Part shown: positions 9,107 to 18,622 of the stretch, in pieces
How the letters are laid out: the number at the start of each line of letters is the position of its first letter
Position numbering within the stretch: position 1 is the first letter of the stretch
Source: Vibrio chagasii
Lineage (GTDB): Bacteria > Pseudomonadota > Gammaproteobacteria > Enterobacterales > Vibrionaceae
Assembly (NCBI RefSeq): GCF_002954585.1
Contig: NZ_MSCI01000002.1
Coordinates: 2,458,089 to 2,522,088, forward strand
DNA: 64,000 nucleotides
Reading direction: 5' to 3'
Program-made: the position numbers and the translations under genes
The notes under the pieces: generated by a model
Databases searched by the model: none
The model's input: only the letters and a program-made list of their open reading frames with translations
Told to the model about the DNA's origin: nothing

Positions 9107-11920
9107 ATGACCAGATATGGCTTAAGAGCCCGTGTAATTACCTTAACTCTAGCTCCAACCCTGATTATTGGGCTGCTATTGAGTGCATTTTTCTCATTTA
9201 ACCGCTATCAAGACCTTGAAGGTCAGGTGGTTAACACAGGTACTAGCATCATTGAACCACTGGCAATTGCGAGTGAATCTGGAATGCAACTCGAAAGTCG
9301 AGAGTCTGTTCGTCAGCTAATCAGCTATGCACATCGAAAGAACTCTAAGCTGGTCCGCAGTATCGCGGTGTTCGATGATCGTCATGAATTGTTTGTAACC
9401 TCAAACTTTCACCCTGATTTCGAAAGCCTGACTTATCCAAAAGATAAACCGATTCCTCATTTAAGCTCTTCTGACCTACTCGATAACACACTGATTCTCC
9501 GAACCCCGATTATTGCAGAAGGCCAGTACATCAACTCGACTAACGGTCAGTCTCAAGCCAACCAAGCTATTGGTTATATTGCGATTGAGTTGGACCTTTC
9601 TTCACTTCGTTTGCAGCAATATCAAGAAGTCTTCTCTGCTTTCTTAGTGTTGATTCTTGGACTGGGTCTTTCTGGTGTTTTCGCTTTCCGCTTGATGCAC
9701 GATGTAACTCAACCGATCACGCACATGAAGAATATGGTGGACCGAATTCGTCGTGGTCACTTAGACGTCCGTATCGAAGGCAAAATGCACGGTGAGTTGG
9801 ACTCGCTGAAAAACGGTATCAATGCGATGGCAGTATCGCTATCAGAATATCACGTCGAAATGCAGCACAGTATCGACCAAGCTACTTCGGATCTACGTGA
9901 AACTCTTGAACAGCTAGAGATTCAAAACGTTGAGTTAGACATCGCGAAAAAACGTGCACAAGAAGCAGCACGTGTTAAGTCTGAGTTCTTGGCCAACATG
10001 TCTCACGAGCTAAGAACACCACTCAACGGTGTGATTGGCTTTACTCGCCAGATGCTTAAAACTCACCTGTCGAACAGTCAGACGGATTACCTACAGACCA
10101 TTGAACGTTCAGCGAATAACCTACTCAGTATCATCAACGATATCTTGGACTTCTCGAAACTTGAAGCCGGCAAACTAGCCCTAGAAAACATTCCATTTGA
10201 GTTCCAAGCAAGCCTAGAAGAGGTAGTGAACCTTCAAGCAACCAACGCTCATGAGAAAGGCCTAGAGCTTACCCTTAAGATCGACCCTAAAGTGCCTGCA
10301 GGCGTTGTAGGTGACCCACTGCGTATCCAACAAATTCTGACTAACCTAGTGGGTAACTCAATCAAGTTTACCGAGCGTGGTAACATCGATATTAGCGTTG
10401 AGTTACGTTCACAAAGCGAAGACAACATCGAACTGCAGTTCATGGTTCGTGATACGGGTATTGGTATCTCTGAACGTCAGCAAGCCCAACTATTCCAAGC
10501 CTTCAGCCAAGCTGATGCAAGTATCTCTCGTCGCTATGGTGGTACAGGCCTAGGCCTGGTTATCACCCAAAAACTTGTGAGCCAAATGGGCGGTGAGATC
10601 AGCCTAACCAGTCGCCTACACCAAGGTTCCACTTTCTGGTTTACGCTAAGGCTATCAACCACCGATATGCCGATGACAGAGCTAATTGAGACTCAATGTC
10701 TGCAAGACAAGCAACTACTGCTTATCGAGCCAAACATGCAAGCGGCTTCGATTACTCAACAAATCCTGACCCAAGAAGGCTTAGTCGTTACCTACCGCTC
10801 GGTGATGCCTGACGAATCGACTTCCTATGACTACGTGCTGCTGAACCTCGCAGCTAACCAAGATTATCAGTTTGATACGGTCAGCGGCTGGGCAATTGGC
10901 GCGAAGAAGATTGCTCAGAACGTGATCATTGGTACACCGAGTACCGAGCTCGCACTTGGCGAACAATTGATGAAAGAAGTCGATGTTCAATGCATCACCA
11001 AACCTCTTTCACGTAAGAAGCTGCTGCAAACTCTGGTGTCGAACCAAGCGCCAACCTTGATTGCACCAGCAATTGAAACCCATTCAGAAGAGAAGCTGCC
11101 ACTGACTGTAATGGCAGTGGATGACAACCCAGCTAACCTGAAGCTTATCACCGCGCTACTCAAAGAACGTGTGGAAACCGTCATTAGCTGCACCAGTGGT
11201 CAACAGGCTATCGACAAAGCGACCGAAACTCAGTTTGATATCATCTTCATGGATATACAGATGCCACAAATGGATGGTGTCACCGCTTGTCAGAACATCA
11301 AGAAGCTCGCCAACAACGCTAACACACCTGTGATTGCTGTTACCGCACATGCCATGACTGGCGAGCGCGATAGGCTGCTAGAAGCTGGCATGGATGACTA
11401 CCTGACCAAACCAATTGAAGAGCATGTGTTACAGCAAGTATTGATTCACTGGAGCCCAACCTCTGAGGTTGAGCACATCGAAAAGATAAATCCAGATCAC
11501 CCTGCAGTCTCAGCCGAGGTCGACAACAGCCAGGAGTCTGAGAGTAACGTTAGCGTGCACAAGAACATCATCATTGATTGGCAAGCTGCGATGAAGCAGG
11601 CCGCCAATAAAGAAGACCTCGCACGCGATATGCTGCAAATGCTGGTCGACTTTATTCCTGAGGTGTATGACGCGGCGGAGAAAGCGATCGAAGACACGGA
11701 TTACCCTGTGGATCAGCTAATACACATCATCCACAAGATGCATGGCAGCAGCTCATACAGTGGCGTACCAAGACTTAAATCAGTCTGTGCCACGATAGAG
11801 AAAGAACTGCGCTCAGGTACTTCAATTGAAGATATCGAGCCAGAACTTTTTGAACTTCAAGACGAGCTCGATAAGGTGCAAGCAACCGCTATTCACTACT
11901 TAAAACCAACCAGTGATTAA
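9107..11920 (+). CDS. barA: Hybrid sensor histidine kinase BarA (VarS)
   Basis: BarA/VarS is an inner-membrane tripartite kinase that phosphorylates the response regulator UvrY/VarA, which in vibrios drives Csr small RNAs. The 937-residue product has a transmembrane segment at about 11-30, a periplasmic loop to about 175, a second segment at about 178-198 and a HAMP domain. The H-box is MSHELRTPLNG with His300, followed by ATPase boxes (DTGIGIS, GGTGLGL). A receiver domain has the phosphoacceptor Asp716 in MDIQMPQMDG, and a C-terminal Hpt domain has His876 in HKMHGSSSYSG. All phosphorelay residues are intact. The partner regulator gene is not in this window. Confidence 0.96.
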   Translation: MTRYGLRARVITLTLAPTLIIGLLLSAFFSFNRYQDLEGQVVNTGTSIIEPLAIASESGMQLESRESVRQLISYAHRKNSKLVRSIAVFDDRHELFVTSNFHPDFESLTYPKDKPIPHLSSSDLLDNTLILRTPIIAEGQYINSTNGQSQANQAIGYIAIELDLSSLRLQQYQEVFSAFLVLILGLGLSGVFAFRLMHDVTQPITHMKNMVDRIRRGHLDVRIEGKMHGELDSLKNGINAMAVSLSEYHVEMQHSIDQATSDLRETLEQLEIQNVELDIAKKRAQEAARVKSEFLANMSHELRTPLNGVIGFTRQMLKTHLSNSQTDYLQTIERSANNLLSIINDILDFSKLEAGKLALENIPFEFQASLEEVVNLQATNAHEKGLELTLKIDPKVPAGVVGDPLRIQQILTNLVGNSIKFTERGNIDISVELRSQSEDNIELQFMVRDTGIGISERQQAQLFQAFSQADASISRRYGGTGLGLVITQKLVSQMGGEISLTSRLHQGSTFWFTLRLSTTDMPMTELIETQCLQDKQLLLIEPNMQAASITQQILTQEGLVVTYRSVMPDESTSYDYVLLNLAANQDYQFDTVSGWAIGAKKIAQNVIIGTPSTELALGEQLMKEVDVQCITKPLSRKKLLQTLVSNQAPTLIAPAIETHSEEKLPLTVMAVDDNPANLKLITALLKERVETVISCTSGQQAIDKATETQFDIIFMDIQMPQMDGVTACQNIKKLANNANTPVIAVTAHAMTGERDRLLEAGMDDYLTKPIEEHVLQQVLIHWSPTSEVEHIEKINPDHPAVSAEVDNSQESESNVSVHKNIIIDWQAAMKQAANKEDLARDMLQMLVDFIPEVYDAAEKAIEDTDYPVDQLIHIIHKMHGSSSYSGVPRLKSVCATIEKELRSGTSIEDIEPELFELQDELDKVQATAIHYLKPTSD

Positions 11921-11948
11921 ATCGGCTTAGCCTCAAACTCAAGGCAAT

Positions 11949-11981
11949 AAAAAAGCAGAGCGTATAAGCTCTGCTTTTTTG
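11949..11981. terminator. Bidirectional terminator between barA and acpS
   Basis: AAAAAAGCAGAG and CTCTGCTTTTTT form a stem flanked by A and T runs on both sides. It can serve barA (plus) and the acpS operon (minus). Confidence 0.9.
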
Positions 11982-12029
11982 TTTGTTCTATTTACTTAGC
12001 AGCAGACGAACGTCAGGGTTAGCTAGCAA

Positions 12030-12410
12030 TTACGACTCAAATAATACCGTCGCCACCGCATAATGACGCTCATCTGAAATAGTCAGGTGAATCGAAGTTG
12101 TTCCACTCGCTTGTGCGATTTCTCGAGCTTTATTGTGCAAGCTCAGCACCGGCTTGCCATGCTCGTCGTTCGAGATTTCGAAGTCATGAAAAGTAACACC
12201 CAGTGCAATGCCTGTACCCAGCGCTTTTGATGCAGCTTCTTTAGCTGCAAAGCGCTTAGCGAGATAACGACCTTTTTGCTTTAGCTGTTGAAACACTTCA
12301 AATTCAGAATCCGTCAGAATACGCTGAGCAAATGCCTCACCACTGCGTGACAATGCTTTTTCAACACGTTCAATTTCCGCAATATCTGTCCCAAGCCCTA
12401 CAACAGCCAT
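12030..12410 (-). CDS. acpS: Holo-[acyl-carrier-protein] synthase
   Basis: AcpS transfers 4'-phosphopantetheine from coenzyme A to apo-acyl carrier protein. The 126-residue protein starts MAVVGLGTDIAEIERVEKAL, with the conserved metal-binding aspartate near residue 9. It has the second signature FAAKEAASKALGTG near 55, including the metal-binding glutamate. Length matches the AcpS type. It is the last gene of the lepA-lepB-rnc-era-recO-pdxJ-acpS cluster, 57 nt after pdxJ, and ends before a shared terminator. Confidence 0.97.
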   Translation of the reverse strand: MAVVGLGTDIAEIERVEKALSRSGEAFAQRILTDSEFEVFQQLKQKGRYLAKRFAAKEAASKALGTGIALGVTFHDFEISNDEHGKPVLSLHNKAREIAQASGTTSIHLTISDERHYAVATVLFES

Positions 12411-12467
12411 GATTACCCTTTAACTACTTTTTGATGATGCCACTTAACAAACTAGATATTTAACAAA

Positions 12468-13205
12468 CTAAATGTTGTTACGAGCGTTTTCCATTACAGC
12501 TTTCATGTCAGCTACGGCTTTGTTCAAACCATCAAAGACTGCACGTCCCATGATTGAGTGACCAATGTTTAGCTCGTAAATCTCTGGTAGTGCCGCAATT
12601 GGCGCCACGTTGTGGTACGTCAGACCGTGACCAGCATTCACCGTAATACCTAGATCGTCTGCGTAGCTTGCGCCAGCCGCAATCTTTTTCAGCTCGTCTT
12701 GTTGGTCTTCTTCTGTTTTCGCATCAGCGTAGTGACCCGTGTGAAGCTCAATGAACGGTGCACCACACGCTTTTGCTGCATCAATCTGTTCGCGGTCAGC
12801 ATCGATAAACAGCGACACTTTAATACCAGCTGCAGATAGCTTTTGCGTAGCCGCTTTTACTTTCTCAAGTTGACCAACCACGTCCAAGCCACCTTCAGTA
12901 GTTAGCTCTTCACGCTTTTCAGGAACAAGACAAACAAACTCAGGCTTAGTATCTAGTGCAATCTGAACCATCTCATCCGTCACTGCCATTTCTAAGTTCA
13001 TGCGAGTTTGGATAGTTTCAGCCAGAATACGTACATCGCGATCAACGATGTGACGACGGTCTTCACGCAAGTGAATGGTGATGCCGTCAGCACCAGCGCG
13101 CTCAGCAATTTCAGCTGCGTGTACTGGATCTGGGTATTTAGTACCACGTGCATTACGTAGTGTTGCAATATGGTCGATATTAACGCCTAAAAGGATTGAG
13201 CTCAT
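12468..13205 (-). CDS. pdxJ: Pyridoxine 5'-phosphate synthase
   Basis: PdxJ condenses 1-deoxyxylulose 5-phosphate with 3-amino-2-oxopropyl phosphate to make pyridoxine phosphate, the ring-closing step of vitamin B6 synthesis. The 245-residue TIM-barrel protein shows LLGVNIDHIATLRNARGT at the N-terminus, the active-site HLREDRRHI near 45-53 and GHGLTYHNV near 210. The ATG overlaps the recO stop by 4 nt, so the two genes are translationally coupled as in E. coli. Confidence 0.97.
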   Translation of the reverse strand: MSSILLGVNIDHIATLRNARGTKYPDPVHAAEIAERAGADGITIHLREDRRHIVDRDVRILAETIQTRMNLEMAVTDEMVQIALDTKPEFVCLVPEKREELTTEGGLDVVGQLEKVKAATQKLSAAGIKVSLFIDADREQIDAAKACGAPFIELHTGHYADAKTEEDQQDELKKIAAGASYADDLGITVNAGHGLTYHNVAPIAALPEIYELNIGHSIMGRAVFDGLNKAVADMKAVMENARNNI

Positions 13206-13930
13206 TTTCCAATACTCCGTGCTCTAGAAAGACCTGCTCTTGGCAAAAACAGTTCTCTACTTTTTAATGGTTTGCCGCCAAGATACGGCTTTAAGGCTAT
13301 GCGTGTAAAGCGTTTTGCCGCTTTTAACTGCTCTTTAGTGATAAACCTACGTTCGCTGATCGCAATAAGTTCATCGCCCATAAAAGTCAGGTTGTCTCGT
13401 CGTACTGAAGCAATGAAACCTTTCTGCTCTCGGTAGCGATAAGTCATTGTTGGATCAATCGGTTCGCCAGTACCTGCACAGTGTAAAAAGTCGACGCCAT
13501 AACCCATAGCAGATAGCAGTGCCAACTCAAAACGACGTAGTGCTGGCTCTGGATTTTCATTATGCGCCAGCTCTGTTAAAGCATGAAGATAGTCGTGAAA
13601 AAGAGCAGGCATTGGCACTTCAGCCATCAGCACTCGGCCAATCAGCTCATTCACATACATTGCGGAGTAGAGGTTAATGCCAGTGAGAGGCAAACCTAAA
13701 CTGATAGGCTCAGCTTGGCGCAGTGTTTTCATTGAGCTGTTCCCCGACCACTTGAGTAGTAGAGGCGTAAAAGGCTGCAACGCTCCTTTTAAATTGGAAC
13801 GCTTGCTACGAGCACCTTTCGACATCAACGTTACACGGCCAAACTCTTCACTGAAAATATCCAGTATCAAACTCGACTCGCTATATGGCCTGCGGTGCAA
13901 TACAAAGCATCGCTGTAACCCTTCGCTCAA
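13202..13930 (-). CDS. recO: DNA repair protein RecO
   Basis: RecO works with RecR and RecF to load RecA on SSB-coated DNA. From the TTG at 13930 the product is 242 residues (LSEGLQRCFVLHRRPYSESS), the usual length, and AAGAAGGA stands just upstream as a ribosome site. A longer reading from GTG at 13972 would start inside a terminator stem and add 14 residues without similarity, so I reject it. The OB-fold region is at the N-terminus (LILDIFSEEFGRVTLMSKGAR); a cysteine-poor helical part follows. The stop overlaps the pdxJ start by 4 nt. The TTG start is an inference from family length and ribosome-site position. Confidence 0.9.
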   Translation of the reverse strand: MSEGLQRCFVLHRRPYSESSLILDIFSEEFGRVTLMSKGARSKRSNLKGALQPFTPLLLKWSGNSSMKTLRQAEPISLGLPLTGINLYSAMYVNELIGRVLMAEVPMPALFHDYLHALTELAHNENPEPALRRFELALLSAMGYGVDFLHCAGTGEPIDPTMTYRYREQKGFIASVRRDNLTFMGDELIAISERRFITKEQLKAAKRFTRIALKPYLGGKPLKSRELFLPRAGLSRARSIGK

Positions 13931-13951
13931 TGATTCATCCTTCTTGCAGAT

Positions 13952-13980
13952 ACAAAAAGAGAGAGTTCGCACTCTCTCTT
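13952..13980 (-). terminator. Terminator or attenuator between era and recO
   Basis: A perfect 10-bp stem (AAGAGAGAGT with ACTCTCTCTT) around a four-base loop is followed by five T on the minus strand. It lies between the era stop and the recO ribosome site, so recO-pdxJ-acpS transcription is probably attenuated here. Confidence 0.85.
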
Positions 13981-14034
13981 CAACTCACTATTTTGATTTC
14001 ACATCCAGTTCAGGAAAGTGAAGTTCAATCTAGA

Positions 14035-15006
14035 TTATAGATCGTCGATGTAGCCTAGTGAACGAAGTGCACGTTCATCATCAGCCCAACCAGATTTAAC
14101 CTTAACCCAAGTCTCTAGGTAAACCTTACGACCGAATAGCTCTTCCATATCGATACGTGCTTCGCGACCAATTGTTTTGATCTTCTCGCCCGCTTTACCA
14201 ATCACCATTTTCTTCTGACCAGTACGTTCAACAAGAATTAGCGCATTGATGTGGAAACCATCGTTGTCTGGATTGTAGTCGAAACGTTCGATCTCAACCG
14301 TTACCGAGTAAGGTAGTTCATCACCCGTAAAGCGCATCAGCTTTTCACGGATAATTTCAGACGCCATAAAACGCTGCGAGCGATCCGTCACATACTCTTC
14401 TGGGAAGTGGTGTGTCGCTTTAGGTAAGTGTTCACGTACGTGCTTACGCAGTACATCAATGTTCTTACCTTGCTTCGCCGAGATTGGCACAACATCAATG
14501 AAGTCCATCTTCTTCGAGACTTCCATCATGTGCTGCATCACGTTAGTACGGTCTTGAACGTTATCTACTTTGTTGATGCAAAGTACAACTGGGAAGTTAG
14601 TCTTCTTCAGCTTGTTCAGAACCATCTCATCGTCTTCAGTCCAGTGAGTACCGTCAACAAGGAAGAATACTAGGTTCACATCACTCAGTGAGCTGTTTGC
14701 TGCACGATTCATCAAACGGTTGATTGCACGCTTTTCTTCAATGTGAAGTCCAGGAGTATCAACGAAGATCGCTTGGTAATCACCTTCAGTTTCCACGCCC
14801 ATAATACGGTGACGTGTCGTCTGTGGTTTACGTGATGTAATAGAAATCTTCTGTCCCAGAATATGGTTCAGAAGCGTCGACTTACCTACGTTTGGGCGAC
14901 CTACAATAGCGATGAAGCCACAATGTTGGTTTTCCGGTAGGCTAGGTTGTTTGCTATCAGATGAAAAGAATGCATCGATATCGAATTCTTGGTTGTTATC
15001 AGACAT
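14035..15006 (-). CDS. era: GTPase Era
   Basis: Era is an essential GTPase that binds 16S rRNA and assists 30S subunit maturation. The 323-residue protein has the P-loop GRPNVGKSTLLN near residues 36-47, the switch motif DTPGLH near 85, NKVD near 146, and a C-terminal KH RNA-binding domain (KMVIGKAGEKIKTIG near 255). An N-terminal extension of about 25 residues before the GTPase fold (MSDNNQEFDIDAFFSSDSK) is longer than in E. coli Era. The start overlaps the rnc stop by 8 nt. Confidence 0.97.
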   Translation of the reverse strand: MSDNNQEFDIDAFFSSDSKQPSLPENQHCGFIAIVGRPNVGKSTLLNHILGQKISITSRKPQTTRHRIMGVETEGDYQAIFVDTPGLHIEEKRAINRLMNRAANSSLSDVNLVFFLVDGTHWTEDDEMVLNKLKKTNFPVVLCINKVDNVQDRTNVMQHMMEVSKKMDFIDVVPISAKQGKNIDVLRKHVREHLPKATHHFPEEYVTDRSQRFMASEIIREKLMRFTGDELPYSVTVEIERFDYNPDNDGFHINALILVERTGQKKMVIGKAGEKIKTIGREARIDMEELFGRKVYLETWVKVKSGWADDERALRSLGYIDDL

Positions 15007-15676
15007 TGCTTAGTTGCTCTAATGCTGTTTCAGCAGCCGCTTGTTCTGCCTTGCGGCGGCTAGTGCCTTTACCGATAACAGGTTTATCCACACCTGCCAC
15101 TTCACACTCAACCGTAAACTCTTGGTTGTGTGCTTCACCTTTAATATTAGTCACTGTGTAGACAGGTAGAGGATTTCTTCGACCTTGTAAGAACTCTTGA
15201 AGACGAGTTTTCGGGTCTTTTTGAGATACTCCAGGCTGAATAGCTTCTAGGCGAGATTGGTACCAGCTTAAAATAATGCCGCGAACCGCCTCGGTATCAC
15301 TATCTAAATAGATAGCGCCGATGATCGCTTCAACAGCATCCGCTAGAATAGAATCACGACGGAAACCGCCACTCTTCAACTCACCTGGACCTAATTTTAA
15401 GTAATCTCCTAGTTCGAATTCACGACCTAGTTCTGCCAATGTATGACCACGTACTAATGTCGCGCGCATGCGGCTCATATCACCTTCGTTTACCTTAGGA
15501 AAACGGTGGTATAGATCATCAGCGATAACAAAACTTAAAATTGAATCGCCCAGAAACTCAAGACGTTCGTTATGTTTACCAGCGGCGCTGCGGTGAGTCA
15601 GCGCCAAGTGGATAAGATCGGCATCATTGAACTGATAGCCAATCTTTCTTTCTAGTTTATCAATTGGAGAATTCAT
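14999..15676 (-). CDS. rnc: Ribonuclease III
   Basis: RNase III cleaves double-stranded RNA in rRNA precursors, mRNAs and antisense duplexes. The 225-residue product has the catalytic signature ERLEFLGDSILSFV near 38-51 with the metal-binding Glu and Asp. A second acidic cluster follows (ILADAVEAIIGAIYLD near 112), and a C-terminal double-stranded RNA-binding domain carries GKGTSRRKAEQAAA near 200. It lies between lepB and era, overlapping era by 8 nt. Confidence 0.98.
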   Translation of the reverse strand: MNSPIDKLERKIGYQFNDADLIHLALTHRSAAGKHNERLEFLGDSILSFVIADDLYHRFPKVNEGDMSRMRATLVRGHTLAELGREFELGDYLKLGPGELKSGGFRRDSILADAVEAIIGAIYLDSDTEAVRGIILSWYQSRLEAIQPGVSQKDPKTRLQEFLQGRRNPLPVYTVTNIKGEAHNQEFTVECEVAGVDKPVIGKGTSRRKAEQAAAETALEQLSNV

Positions 15677-15702
15677 GCTCTCTCGATGTGTTAATTGATC
15701 GA

Positions 15703-16599
15703 TTAATGAATCCCACCGATGCGATTAAAACGCACACCAGTAGGAATCCATGTTGGAAGTACACTGTCGGAACCATGTTCGAATTCGAAACTGATCCAAA
15801 TAGCAACGGCCTTACCAACAAGGTTTGCTTCAGGGACGAAGCCCCAGTAACGGCTATCAGAACTATTGTCACGGTTATCCCCCATCACAAAGTAATGGCC
15901 TGCTGGAACAACCCATTCGTTAACACCGTTGCGAGGTTGATATGCATGCACACGATCACGACGCAGTGGGTTAACTAAGATTTGGTGCTCTACGTCTCCA
16001 AGCTGTTCATTCAGCTGAATCAGAGGCACACCGTCTTGAATAAATTGGCTCTCTTCTACGTGACTTAGTTTCACAGGTTTACAGCTACTTGTACCTTTCG
16101 CTTGGATACAGATTTCTTTACGACTGCTGTAACGAATAGTATCACCTGGCAAACCGACAACACGCTTGATGTAATCGATGCTTGGGTTTGGTGGATACTT
16201 GAATACCATAACGTCACCACGTTCTGGCTTGCCAGTTTCAACTAATTGAGCGCGCCATACTGGGTCTTTAAGACCGTAAGCGTACTTCTCTACCAAGATG
16301 AAATCACCAACCAAAAGCGTTGGCATCATCGAGCCAGATGGGATTTGAAACGGTTCATAAATAAATGAACGCAAGATCAAAACAAATGCAATTACCGGGA
16401 AAATGGACACACTGTTCTCAACCCACCAAGGCTGAGCCGTAACTTTTGCGCTGGTTTCAGCGTCTAGGCCATTGGTTTGTGCTTCCACATCAGCAAGCTT
16501 CTGCTGGCGTTTCTTCGCCCACACAAACTTTTCCAATGCCCATACAATGCCGGTCACTAGAGTTAAGAGCACTAAAAAGAGCGAAAATTTGTTAGCCAT
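15703..16599 (-). CDS. lepB: Signal peptidase I
   Basis: LepB is the inner-membrane serine protease that removes signal peptides from Sec and Tat exported proteins. The 298-residue product has two N-terminal membrane segments (about 5-25 and 62-80). The catalytic serine 90 is in PSGSMMPTL and the general-base lysine 145 in DYIKRVVGLPGD, and box E is GDNRDNSSDSRYWG near 255. All catalytic residues are intact. It sits between lepA and rnc in the same direction. Confidence 0.97.
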   Translation of the reverse strand: MANKFSLFLVLLTLVTGIVWALEKFVWAKKRQQKLADVEAQTNGLDAETSAKVTAQPWWVENSVSIFPVIAFVLILRSFIYEPFQIPSGSMMPTLLVGDFILVEKYAYGLKDPVWRAQLVETGKPERGDVMVFKYPPNPSIDYIKRVVGLPGDTIRYSSRKEICIQAKGTSSCKPVKLSHVEESQFIQDGVPLIQLNEQLGDVEHQILVNPLRRDRVHAYQPRNGVNEWVVPAGHYFVMGDNRDNSSDSRYWGFVPEANLVGKAVAIWISFEFEHGSDSVLPTWIPTGVRFNRIGGIH

Positions 16600-16620
16600 T
16601 GATATCCCTTAAATTTCATT

Positions 16621-16670
16621 TCTTTAAAAATAACGAAAGTGAAAGAATAGCGAGCTACCCTTTCACTTTC
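16621..16670 (-). terminator. Hairpin between lepA and lepB
   Basis: GAAAGTGAAAG (16635-16645) and CTTTCACTTTC (16660-16670) form a perfect 11-bp stem. On the minus strand it is followed by GTTATTTTT. The stem is A/T-rich, so termination is likely partial, allowing readthrough from lepA to lepB. Confidence 0.6.
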
Positions 16671-16696
16671 AATTATTCGTTTATCGTTGGATAAGC

Positions 16697-18490
16697 CTAG
16701 TCTTTGCCAACGTGAAGAATTGCTAAGAATGCTTCTTGAGGCAGCTCTACGTTACCGATCTGCTTCATACGCTTCTTACCTTCTTTCTGTTTCTTCAGAA
16801 GCTTCTTCTTACGACTCACGTCACCACCGTAACATTTCGCGATTACGTTCTTACGCAGTTGCTTAACTGTAGAACGAGCGATGATGTGGTTACCGATAGC
16901 CGCTTGAATCGCGATATCAAACATTTGACGAGGAATGAACTCTTTCATCTTCTCTACAAGCTGACGACCACGAGTTTGCGATTGATCTTTGTGTGTAATC
17001 ATCGCAAGTGCATCAACCGTGTCACCGTTTAGAAGTACGTCTACACGAACCATGTTTGATGCTTCAAAACGTTGGAAGTTGTAATCCAGTGATGCGTAAC
17101 CACGAGACGTTGATTTCAGACGGTCGAAGAAGTCCAGTACTACTTCAGCCATTGGAATATCGTATACAACCGCTACTTGGTTACCGTGATAAATCATATC
17201 AACCTGAACACCACGCTTCTCAACACACAGTGTGATTACGTTACCTAAGTAGTCAGAAGGTACTAAGATATTACAGCGTGCAATCGGCTCACGAATCTCG
17301 TTGATATCATTGATAGCAGGCAGCTTAGCTGGGCTATCAACATACAGTTGAGTGCCGTCTGTTTTTTCAACTTCGTATACTACGGTTGGTGCAGTTGTGA
17401 TTAGGTCTAGGTCGTATTCACGCTCTAGACGTTCTTGGATGATCTCCATGTGAAGCATACCCAAGAAACCACAACGGAAACCGAAACCAAGTGCTGCAGA
17501 GTTCTCTGGTTCGTAGAAAAGAGAAGCATCGTTCAGGCTTAGTTTACCTAGTGCATCACGGAAGTTTTCGTAATCATCAGATGATACTGGGAACAGACCC
17601 GCGTATACCTGTGGTTTTACTTTCTTAAAGCCAGGTAGCGCTTTTTCACAACCGTTTTTAGCCAGTGTTAGCGTATCACCAACCGGTGCACCTAGGATGT
17701 CTTTGATACCACAAACAACCCAACCTACTTCACCAGTGTTTAGCTCTGTAGTATCGATTTGCTTAGGCGTGAAGATACCTAGACGGTCTACACCCCAAAC
17801 TTGGCCTGTGCTCATTACTTTGATCTTGTCGTTCTTCTTCAGAGAACCGTTCTTGATACGAACAAGAGAAACAACACCAAGGTAGTTATCGAACCAAGAG
17901 TCGATGATTAGCGCTTGTAGTGGCGCTTCAGGATCGCCTTCTGGAGCAGGAATTGCTGAAACAATGTTTTCTAGAACATCGTCAACACCGATACCTGTTT
18001 TCGCAGAACAGCGCGTTGCTTCCATCGCGTCGATACCTACGATCTCTTCGATCTCTTCAGATACGCGCTCTGGATCAGCAGCTGGAAGGTCAATCTTGTT
18101 TAGGATTGGCACAACTTCCAGATCCATTTCGATCGCTGTGTAACAGTTTGCTAGAGTCTGAGCTTCTACACCTTGACCAGCATCGACAACCAATAGCGCG
18201 CCTTCACAAGCCGCAAGAGAACGTGATACTTCGTATGCGAAGTCAACGTGTCCCGGAGTATCGATGAAGTTAAGTTGGTAAGTTTCACCATCTTTTGCGG
18301 TGTAGTTTAGTGTCACACTCTGAGATTTGATGGTGATGCCACGTTCACGCTCAAGATCCATCGAATCAAGGACTTGTGCAGCCATTTCACGATCGCTTAA
18401 TCCTCCACAAACTTGGATTAGACGGTCAGACAGGGTCGACTTACCATGGTCGATGTGGGCGATAATCGAAAAGTTACGAATGTGCTTCAT
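16697..18490 (-). CDS. lepA: Elongation factor 4 (LepA)
   Basis: LepA (EF4) is a translational GTPase that acts on ribosomes in initiation, elongation or 30S assembly. The 597-residue protein begins MKHIRNFSIIAHIDHGKSTL, with the P-loop at about 11-18 and the G2 region RERGITIKSQ near 50. It also has DTPGHVDF near 78, NKIDLPAAD near 132 and the LepA-specific C-terminal domain with KKQKEGKKRMKQIG near 570. An upstream in-frame start at 18538 adds 16 unrelated residues; the ATG at 18490 fits the family start and I use it. It heads the lepA-lepB-rnc-era run, downstream of rseC. Confidence 0.97.
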   Translation of the reverse strand: MKHIRNFSIIAHIDHGKSTLSDRLIQVCGGLSDREMAAQVLDSMDLERERGITIKSQSVTLNYTAKDGETYQLNFIDTPGHVDFAYEVSRSLAACEGALLVVDAGQGVEAQTLANCYTAIEMDLEVVPILNKIDLPAADPERVSEEIEEIVGIDAMEATRCSAKTGIGVDDVLENIVSAIPAPEGDPEAPLQALIIDSWFDNYLGVVSLVRIKNGSLKKNDKIKVMSTGQVWGVDRLGIFTPKQIDTTELNTGEVGWVVCGIKDILGAPVGDTLTLAKNGCEKALPGFKKVKPQVYAGLFPVSSDDYENFRDALGKLSLNDASLFYEPENSAALGFGFRCGFLGMLHMEIIQERLEREYDLDLITTAPTVVYEVEKTDGTQLYVDSPAKLPAINDINEIREPIARCNILVPSDYLGNVITLCVEKRGVQVDMIYHGNQVAVVYDIPMAEVVLDFFDRLKSTSRGYASLDYNFQRFEASNMVRVDVLLNGDTVDALAMITHKDQSQTRGRQLVEKMKEFIPRQMFDIAIQAAIGNHIIARSTVKQLRKNVIAKCYGGDVSRKKKLLKKQKEGKKRMKQIGNVELPQEAFLAILHVGKD

Positions 18491-18622
18491 AATTTGGTGT
18501 GACAAACTCTTTAAATTAGGACGGTAAGAAAGCCGCAAAACTATTTAAAAATAGCTAACGGTGGCGGCATTTCAATCAAGTTGGCAGATTCTACCCAATT
18601 TAACAGCAAGACGCATCATAAA

